Shown: positions 9,323 to 15,605 of the stretch, one piece after another
Layout of the letters: each line of letters opens with the position of its first letter
Numbering within the stretch: the stretch's first letter is position 1
Assembly: GCA_003024175.1 (NCBI GenBank)
Contig: MDYQ01000128.1
Coordinates: 188,001-203,605 of the forward strand
Direction of reading: 5' to 3'
DNA: 15,605 nt
From: Planoprotostelium fungivorum
Lineage: Eukaryota > Evosea > Variosea > Cavosteliida > Cavosteliaceae
Notes under the pieces: generated by a model
The model's input: the letters and a program-made list of their open reading frames with translations, nothing else
Databases searched by the model: none
Told to the model about the DNA's origin: nothing
Position numbers and translations under genes: made by a program

Positions 9323-12302
9323 ATGATCAATGTGATTGGGAGGGCACGCTGGTTGTCTAATCAAGCATATAGACAATCAGCCAGGTCCAAATGGACTCCC
9401 CCCAAGTTACTGAGGTCCTCACCTTTTAGACCCTTGATCCCACCTACTCTCTTCATTCGCTCCATCATGAGCACAGCAGATCGAGAAAGGATTATGAAAG
9501 AAGAGATCAGTCGATTTGTGGATAATCTGGGGGACAAAGTGGCATATCCCCACGTCTTAGAAGAGAGCCTCAAGGAATTCCAAGAGCAGGAAAGAAGGAA
9601 GTTAGAAGAGGAAGAAAAGTGGAAGATGAGCTGGCTCACGGACGAAGAGAGACAGAAGAAGATCGATCTACTGGAACTGCAGATCCGAGATAAGGAGGAA
9701 TTATTACCAGACACCGTCAAATACGGAGTGGAGGCTACAGCAGAGATCGTCACCCGACTGGTTCAGTACGAGGAGAAGGCCAAACGTTTCATCAAGCTCT
9801 TCGATTCAGGCCAACTGCAGGCCAAGTATCACCCCACCTTCTTAGACCTCCCCGACAAGCTTGTCAAGTCGAAGGAAGACGAGATCATCGATGCCAAATG
9901 TGAGAGGGAATGGAGGATAGAACAGAGAGAGAAGGCAATTGCAGAGGGTAGAGAGCCACCACCGATGTTACCTGAGGATGAGATCATCGTGGGCAGTCGA
10001 GAGAGTAAGCTGTCCGCCAACCACGCCCTCTACATCGCCGAGCAGAAGAGAAGGTGAGGGAGGAAGAGAGAGCATGAACAAACCGTGCACAGGAACGAGA
10101 ACTTCTTCCGAGAGAGATACTGGGATCGAAAACTGCCCACATCGAACCAAGATGCAGTGGACGTCAACTGGGTGGAAGCTCAAGTCAAGTGGCTGGCCAA
10201 GACGGGTAGTTTTCCAACGTACGAGGAGAGTGGAAACGCTCAGATGGAGGCATCCGAGGATCTACAGAGACTCGTCACTTACGTCGAGCCCGTTCCCCTC
10301 GGTGCAGAGGTGCGGTCGTCCACGATGGAGTCACCCATCTACACATCATCCTTCACGGAGACTGAAGACAGACAGGAGGTGAAGCCAGTGGATCCCATCA
10401 AGAGGCCGAGCACCTGGGGTCAGCCCTTCACACCCCCGAGTATGGAACCCGATGCAGAGTTGGATGAGAGAGAGTACGACGATCTCAAGTACTCCAAGGC
10501 GCAGAGGGTGAGACAGTGGATGAGGAGGAGCTGACACCTGCAGGCGTTGGCAGACGAGAGCATCATCAAATTTTACCGAATGAACGAGAGGACTGTGGTG
10601 CCAGAAGACATGCCCATCACGGAGGAGAACATGCGAGCCCACACGGAACCAGCGCAGTATGAGAAGATGATGAACGATGCGGAAGCTCTGGAGGAGGAGA
10701 CTGCGAGACTGATCGACGAGGCCATCAAGTCGGGCAAGCCTCTGGAAGTGAAATCGAAACTGCCACCACCCACGGAGGATGAGAAGCCACAACCTGTGAG
10801 AAGAGAATGACATCCCTTCTGACTCAAACAGATACCCGATTTGGAAGAGGGAGAGCACGAGGAGCATCTGATCGAATTCATGAGCCCGGATGAGATCCGA
10901 GAGAGAAGGAGATTGGTCAGGAAAGACGACGACGATCAGTTGACATTTCCCTTCATGAAGAGGAAGCACACCGTCAGCCGAGCGAAGCAGATGATCATCG
11001 ATGAAATCGATATGTTGAAGTTGGAGCTGGACATCCTTCGTTTGGGCGGGAAATTCGACATCCAAGAGAGGTGAGAGGAGAGAGAGGAAAGGGACTGATG
11101 GTAGATATGTGAAATACAAAGACATGCAGCTTCAGCTGTTGGCCAAGCACATGGAACAGAAGAGAGACTATGAGACACCCAAATACGCATCGAATCCATA
11201 CGTCACCAAGTGGATCGAGTTGAACACAAATTCAGTGGGACAGGCATTACACAAGGTCACCGCTCGTCTGTCCGAATTAGAGTCGGTGAGAGATTCGAGG
11301 GAAGAGCCTCTTCTGACCGGAACAGACCCACGCGAAGTCTCTGGCATTAGATCCAAAAGATTGGAGGAACCTGAGTGAGCTGGATAAGATTGCCATCAGC
11401 TTGAGAGGTGGAAGGTACCACATACCTTACAGGACTCTTCCGTGGCGGCGTATGGACAACGACGAAGCCATCCGAAGGGGAACCAGTCGAAGAGGTCTTT
11501 CAATCTCATTCTGTCATCTTTCTCCTCTCTTTTTCTCTTCCTCTCTTTTTCTCTTCCTCTCTTTTTCTCTTCCTCTCTTCCATCGGCTGATCTGACAGGA
11601 ATGTAGGTTACCAACAAGTGGCCATCTACCTGACCTTCTTGATCATTGTGTTCAGTCTAGTGGGTATCTACATCCACAGAAAGTATGAAAGGTGGGGAGT
11701 GAGGAGGGAGAGGAACAGCCAAGAGATCACCATCACCACACAGGCCATCTGGCAGTGGATCATCAGAGATCTGGTCGAGTCCAATTACGAGGTTTGTTTC
11801 ACTCTCTCGTCACCTTCTCACAGTGCAAGATTGCCAAGGCTCTTGGTTTCGGTAACCGCATGGACATCTTCTCTGCCAAGAAGATCACATCAACCACCAT
11901 GATGAAGTACTGGAACATCGATCACATCACATACATTGCTGAGATTCCTGGCATCAACGGAAACAAGGCCCACATCACGATGGAGGTATCGAATCACATC
12001 ATGTCGCATCGATGCATCAAACATGCATCCATGGCCTGTAGCATTGATTGATGAAACAGATCATTTATGAGGGAAATTACAAATGGAGAGTGTTTGAGGC
12101 ATGGGCCAACATCAATGACTCGAGATCGAAGAAGATCATGCTGGACTTACCCTCTCCGGAGAAGTGCACCATCTACTTCCCTGAGGCAGCTCAGACCCTT
12201 CAATTCTACAAGGGAGGAGTCATCGGATCAGAGGGCACAGATTTCGACCTCAAGTACAAGCTGACCCAGGAGAATGTCAACTGGGAGAAGGCGATAGTCT
12301 AA
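9323..12302 (+). CDS. Large mitochondrial membrane protein with C-terminal Coa1/Tim21-like domain
   Basis: Exons 9323-10053, 10093-10507, 10544-10795, 10832-11070, 11105-11285, 11326-11494, 11607-11791, 11824-11985 and 12060-12302 join in frame to about 858 residues (TAA). Start MINVIGRARWLS is preferred over the in-frame ATG at 9233, which is 2 nt from the opposite gene. Residues 1-48 are rich in Arg, Ser and Pro with no acid, a typical mitochondrial presequence. Residues ~50-660 are hydrophilic, helical and unrecognised. One membrane helix follows (~668-687, VAIYLTFLIIVFSLVGIYI). The last ~150 residues have the Coa1/Tim21 layout: helix, ALGFG turn, then strands AEIPGINGNKAHITMEII and YKWRVFEAWANI. 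In those families the domain faces the intermembrane space and serves complex IV assembly or TIM23 import. A boundary between two genes near 11286-11450 is possible but the frame stays open. Confidence 0.7.
11518..11580 (+). repeat. 16-nt pyrimidine tandem repeat in an intron, about 3.5 copies
   Basis: The unit CTCTCTTTTTCTCTTC is repeated inside the 112-nt intron 11495-11606 of the Coa1/Tim21-like gene. The repeat sits just before the acceptor, where it extends the pyrimidine tract. Confidence 0.9.
11607..12302 (+). other. Membrane anchor plus Coa1/Tim21-like domain
   Basis: A single hydrophobic segment followed by a basic stretch (HRKYERWGVRRERN) and an alpha/beta domain of about 150 residues. 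The pattern of helix, small-residue turn with conserved Gly, then Gly-Asn-Lys before two long strands ending in a Trp is what Coa1 and Tim21 share. Introns 11792-11823 (32 nt) and 11986-12059 (74 nt) are removed. Which of the two families it belongs to cannot be told by eye. Confidence 0.5.
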
Positions 12303-12878
12303 TGGAAGAGATCAGTTCATCGTGTTCATCCTCTATTGTCTCAGTCTTTGCTGATCTCCTCGTCTCCATCATTTTAATGCACTTCACCAAATGTTAACGG
12401 CCAATGGATAGAGGTATCGAATGACAAAGGCTATTCCGTCCATATCTGTTCGCGAGATGAGAGGGTACAAGGTGCTGAACGACTTTCTCTTCCAATTATT
12501 GAATGCCACTCTTACAAGCTAACTAACCAGTAGACGGCTTTTCCTAATACTTCAGATATTGTTCGATTCAATTTCAACGCAGCAACAAAGACATCATGTC
12601 GTGAAGCTTGGAGATTCACCCAACAAAATGCCCAGTGAGCGCTTTTGCCTGGGTGCTTCCGTTGGCATTTCTGGGGCTCCATCAGAGTACTGAAGAATAC
12701 TCACCCTGCTGTTTTTGACACACACGGTGGAATATTCGGGTTTCTGCATCCTCCAGGTGGAGGACACATCAGCTGCATAGAGAGAGTGCAGGAGGAGAGC
12801 GAGAGTGGCTAGACTGCGCGGAGAAGAGAAGAGTAGAAGTAGAACGAAAAACGACGCGGTTTGTATTTCTCAGACACC
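12303..12878. other. Intergenic gap between convergent genes, no firm gene
   Basis: This 576-nt gap is about ten times longer than the other convergent spacer in the window (53 nt). It must hold the 3' ends of the Coa1/Tim21-like and APC6 transcripts. No tRNA, rRNA or recognised small RNA was seen. The only internal structure is a splice-like signal and a hairpin on the right half, described separately. Confidence 0.6.
12616..12778 (-). CDS. Doubtful small two-exon ORF
   Basis: On the minus strand, an ATG at 12778 opens MQLMCPPPGGCRNPNIPPCV and runs into a strong donor (AGG|GTGAGT). A 34-nt segment ending in CAG (12674-12707) could be an intron of the local type, after which the frame continues NANGSTQAKALTGHFVG to TGA at 12616-12618. 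A second phase from ATG 12749 gives a 67-codon product ending at TAA 12512-12514. Two frames being possible lowers trust in either. No family recognised; it may equally be the 3' region of the APC6 transcript or a non-coding RNA. Confidence 0.2.
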
Positions 12879-15107
12879 TCAATACCGTATATTCTCCAGG
12901 CATGTGTTCAACATGGATACAGCGAAGGGATAATCGGGTCGAACAGATAGAGCAGAGTGGTAATACTCGATGGCCTCGTGGAGTCTGTCCATCAGCTGAT
13001 GGGTGAAGCCCAGCATGCACATCACAGAGGATCCCTCTGGTGTCGCAGAGAGGCACTTCTTGTACAGTTCGATGGCTTCTGCGTATTTCTTCTCGCGTCT
13101 GTAGCAGTGTGCCAGATTGAATACGGTCGTCTCCCATATCTACCCGCCTCAGCCACCTTCAATATGTCTTCTCACCTCTGATTCATGGATCTCACTGGAG
13201 CGTTCCTCCACCATGGAGAGGACAGTACGGAAACACTGTGCTGCCTCCTGAAACCTGCTGGGTTGAGTGTTCGATCGAGTGGATAACGCACTGTCCGTTC
13301 TTGTAGAGAGTGACTCCGAGTTCATTGTGGATGAGGGGATCTGATCCACAGAGAGAAGCGGCCGTGTTGATGTTTTGTACGGCTGAGGTCAGACTTTCCA
13401 TCTTGATCAACTCCATACCTTGAGAGGTGAGGAGAGAGAGATGTGAGGAGGTGAGGAGAGAGAGGAGAGAGAGGAGAGAGAGGAGAGGAGGTGAGGAGAG
13501 AGGAGAGGAGGTGAGGAGAGGGGAGGTGAGGAGAGAGGAGAGGAGAGAGGAGAGGGGAGGTGAGGAGAGAGGAGAGAGAGGAGAGAGGAGAGAGAGGAGA
13601 GAGAGGAGAGAGAGGAGAGAGAGGAGAGAGGAGAGAGAGGAGAGAGGTAAGAGGAGAGGACTCACCTATGGATAAGAAGGGGATGTGGGAGTCGGGCATG
13701 ACGCGAGAGGCATTCCTGTAGACAGATATTGCTTGGTCGTGCTCGGCAGGATGCATACTATACGCGTGACCCAAACCGATCCAACCGTATCCGAACTGTC
13801 CGTTGGTGGAGGTACATTTCCTGCAGTGGATGAGAATGACGCAGATTGAGCCACTCACTTGAAATGAGCGCGTGCGAGGGCGACATCCTTAGTGAGGGTG
13901 TAATAACATCCCACAGCATACGATGATACCGGCCAGGTGGGCTGCTCGTCTTTGAGTTTCTGGGATAAGTAATACAGTTCGTTCTTCTTCTTCAACTCCA
14001 ACAGACAGGCCAGATGGATCAGCAGCAGATTCCCTGGAATGAATGGATCCTCTTGGATGAACCTGAAGAGTCAGATCTCTCGAGAGATTGTATCACCTCT
14101 GTGTGATCGACAGTGCCGAACGAAATTCGTTGTGATTGTAATGTGTCTCAGCTGCATTTGTGAGTACATCGATGTCTCCCGGTAGTATAGTCTGTCTCTT
14201 TTCACTCTCCTCTCTCTCTTTCGTCTCACCTGAAGCTTCGAAATGACGCTCGTTTCCTTTGAATCAAACTTTTCTCTTCAGCGATCTGTTCAGAGGTGGT
14301 CGTCAGCTCACCTGGCTAACTTTCGATTGATAATACATCCTGATCCATTCGTTCTCCGAGTCGATGTTCAATTCTTCGATGAGTCTCTTTGCTTCCTTGT
14401 TGCTCAGCAGGTGATGATCCACCAACTCATTGAAGGCCTTTCGAATAATCACTATCAAGCACACGATCCCAATCATCTAACCTCACAATTCTTGGGATCT
14501 ATGATGAGTGATTCCTTAATCCAGTGTGATGCCCTGTTTCGATTCTCCAAGTTGAGGAAAGCTCTTCCCCTGAGACAACAGATAGCGGACGATATCTTCA
14601 ACGGTAAGTACACTAGATGGTCGGTCGCTCACCTTGATCTCTGGTCCGGTGGACTCGATGTGTTCGATGTTTTCTCCTCCTAATAGCTGCAGACAATCCT
14701 CCCAATTATCCAAGAGACCCTGAGCTTACATGATTTGGTGTCTTTATAGGGGAGTCTCACTGCACAATCAGCGGCCAGGTAAGATGAACGGAGGCGCAGA
14801 GATTGTGTCAATTGTTTGTCGGTGGGAGTTTCTTGCGTCTTCTCAATGGAACGGCTTGCCAAGCCATTAGAAACGAGCATTTGTATGGCTCGTTTGAATT
14901 GTTGTGTGTGGAAATAACTCTGTGCCAAGAGGAAGATGTCCTCTAAATTCTCAACTGTATTTATGAGTAGGTGATAGATCGTGTCTTCAACTCACATTGA
15001 GAACAAGATGTGAGTTTATGACAAAAGAAGACGGCGGCATCAAATAGTCTCTTTGTAAAACAATCTTGTATCAGAATTCGTATATCCTCTGAAACAGGTT
15101 TAGACAT
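12879..15107 (-). CDS. CDC16: Anaphase-promoting complex subunit 6 (CDC16), TPR protein
   Basis: APC6/CDC16 is a TPR scaffold subunit of the APC/C ubiquitin ligase that drives exit from mitosis. Exons from the start: 15107-14996, 14954-14761, 14719-14633, 14595-14482, 14437-14321 (or 14312), 14285-14230, 14195-14097, 14062-13859, 13820-13666, 13418-13292, 13254-13176 and 13139-12879; about 534-537 residues, ending in TGA. Family blocks appear in order: YLAADCA, CCLRGRAFLNLENRNRA, AFNELVDHHLL, SSYAVGCYYTL, GYGWIGLGHAYSMHPAEHDQ, NELGVTLYKNGQFQEAAQCF, VFNLAHCYRREKKYAEAIEL and MLGFTHQLMDRLHEAIEYYH. The latter TPRs have normal spacing. The human protein is 620 residues; here the variable C-terminal tail after the last TPR is missing, which is normal variation. 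Ten introns are 34-44 nt and one is 247 nt, filled with repeats. The join near 14286-14320 has two equal solutions. Confidence 0.92.
13425..13656 (+). repeat. Long GAGAGGA-type purine satellite in an APC6 intron
   Basis: About 230 nt of nearly pure G/A made from GAGAGAGGA, GAGGTGAGGAGA and GAGAGGGGAGGTGAG variants lie in the 247-nt intron 13419-13665. The transcript strand is the C/T strand. Open frames on either strand here are artefacts. GGTGAG occurs several times on the plus strand, but the transcript is the other strand. Confidence 0.92.
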
Positions 15108-15455
15108 CTTCCAGATGCCCTCCTGGTTTTGAGTATTTTAAAATGAATCATTTCCCGCTCAATTTCTGAGCATCATATAAAAAGTGAATATTATAGCGGA
15201 TTTATCTACAACTAAACACACACTGAATACTTGCTTCCTGTGAACAGTTTGTAAATTCTCTGCAAAACATTTGTAAGCTTTTGTGTGCTCTGAGCATGCT
15301 CTGTACAGACTGGGTGGAAAACACTGCATACTGTTGTGCCTAACATTTGACATCATTGACTAATTGGAAAACTCGGAGAAAAGTCAGTGAAAACTCAGCA
15401 ACCAAGGTAATACTTAAATTCACCAGGGTTTCTACTTACATACTCTCTAATACCT
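15108..15455. other. Gene-free interval upstream of APC6
   Basis: This 348-nt stretch is richer in A and T than the rest of the window and has no donor/acceptor pair that links reading frames convincingly. It should contain the APC6 promoter and the 3' end of the next minus-strand gene. A 65-codon open frame at 15159-15356 has the Cys/Phe/Met-rich make-up of chance sequence. Confidence 0.5.
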
Positions 15456-15605
15456 TTAGGTAGGTGTTGTATCTTCATTCCAGGAGGTGGTCTGAGTACA
15501 GCTGCTTGTTATAAAAGGATTATCTCACACTTGATGTTGGGGTAAAGGATGGATGCAGATGGTGGACTTGATGGTGATGTACGAGACCTCTCTACTTGCA
15601 GAGGG
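15456..15605 (-). CDS. Possible C-terminal end of a gene running off the window
   Basis: From the window edge the minus strand reads a Ser/Pro/Arg-rich stretch (VERSRTSPSSPPSAS, then ILYPNIK) up to a GTGAG donor at about 15534. A 37-nt intron ending in CTCAG then gives TTSWNEDTTPT and TAA at 15458-15456. A shorter 27-nt intron gives LYSDHLLE and TGA instead. No family can be named from so short a tail, and the composition could be chance. Confidence 0.35.

Noticed and set aside
10346-11125. 259-codon open frame on the minus strand
   Set aside because: It is antisense to exons of the mitochondrial protein, crosses their introns, and has a Leu/Ser/His-rich make-up with no motif.
12694-12712. 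ATACTCACCCTG resembling the 5' end of U1 snRNA
   Set aside because: It is simply the reverse complement of a GGGTGAGTAT donor-like site on the minus strand, and no U1 stem-loops or convincing Sm site follow in order.
13427-13675. Arg/Glu-rich open frame on the plus strand in the purine satellite
   Set aside because: Pure simple repeat inside an APC6 intron; all frames are open by composition.
15159-15356. 65-codon minus-strand open frame
   Set aside because: No splice links, odd composition, and located in the AT-rich upstream region of APC6.
1-15605. Variant genetic code, suggested by many short interrupted frames
   Set aside because: Interruptions coincide with GT...AG introns; TAA, TGA and TAG each end a gene (2461, 12879 and 8650 respectively).

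Overview
This is compact nuclear DNA from a eukaryote, most likely a free-living protist that I cannot place further. Every gene is split by very short introns with GTGAG-like donors and CAG/TAG acceptors. I inferred about 59 introns by joining reading frames, and most are 32-53 nt. Translation uses the standard code: TAA, TGA and TAG all end genes here. Gene content (an APC/C subunit, a FYVE-myotubularin, cytochrome c oxidase assembly factors with a mitochondrial presequence) points to an aerobic eukaryote with normal mitochondria.

Layout from left to right. (1) 1-2108, minus: the first ~578 residues of a long coiled-coil protein, cut by the window edge. (2) 2461-7119, minus: a ~1122-residue protein with GRAM domain, catalytically intact myotubularin phosphatase and C-terminal FYVE finger, plus an unrecognised ~360-residue N-terminal extension. 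(3) 7174-8652, plus: a ~394-residue coiled-coil protein with a Glu/Lys-rich tail. (4) 8706-9230, minus: a COX20-like complex IV assembly factor. (5) 9323-12302, plus: an ~858-residue protein with a mitochondrial presequence, a long unknown middle, one transmembrane helix and a C-terminal Coa1/Tim21-like domain. (6) 12303-12878: a gap with at most a small doubtful spliced ORF. (7) 12879-15107, minus: a complete APC6/CDC16 TPR subunit of the anaphase-promoting complex. (8) 15108-15455: AT-richer sequence without a convincing gene. (9) 15456-15605, minus: the possible tail of another gene.

Spacing is very tight: 53 nt between the convergent stops at 8652 and 8706, 54 nt between the divergent starts at 7119 and 7174, and 92 nt between the divergent starts at 9230 and 9323. 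The best functional link is that last divergent pair, since both genes look like inner-membrane, complex IV assembly proteins. The window is otherwise a mix of cell-cycle, membrane-traffic and structural genes. Most introns longer than about 80 nt are swollen by tandem repeats. All gene models were spliced by eye; no search or transcript was available.
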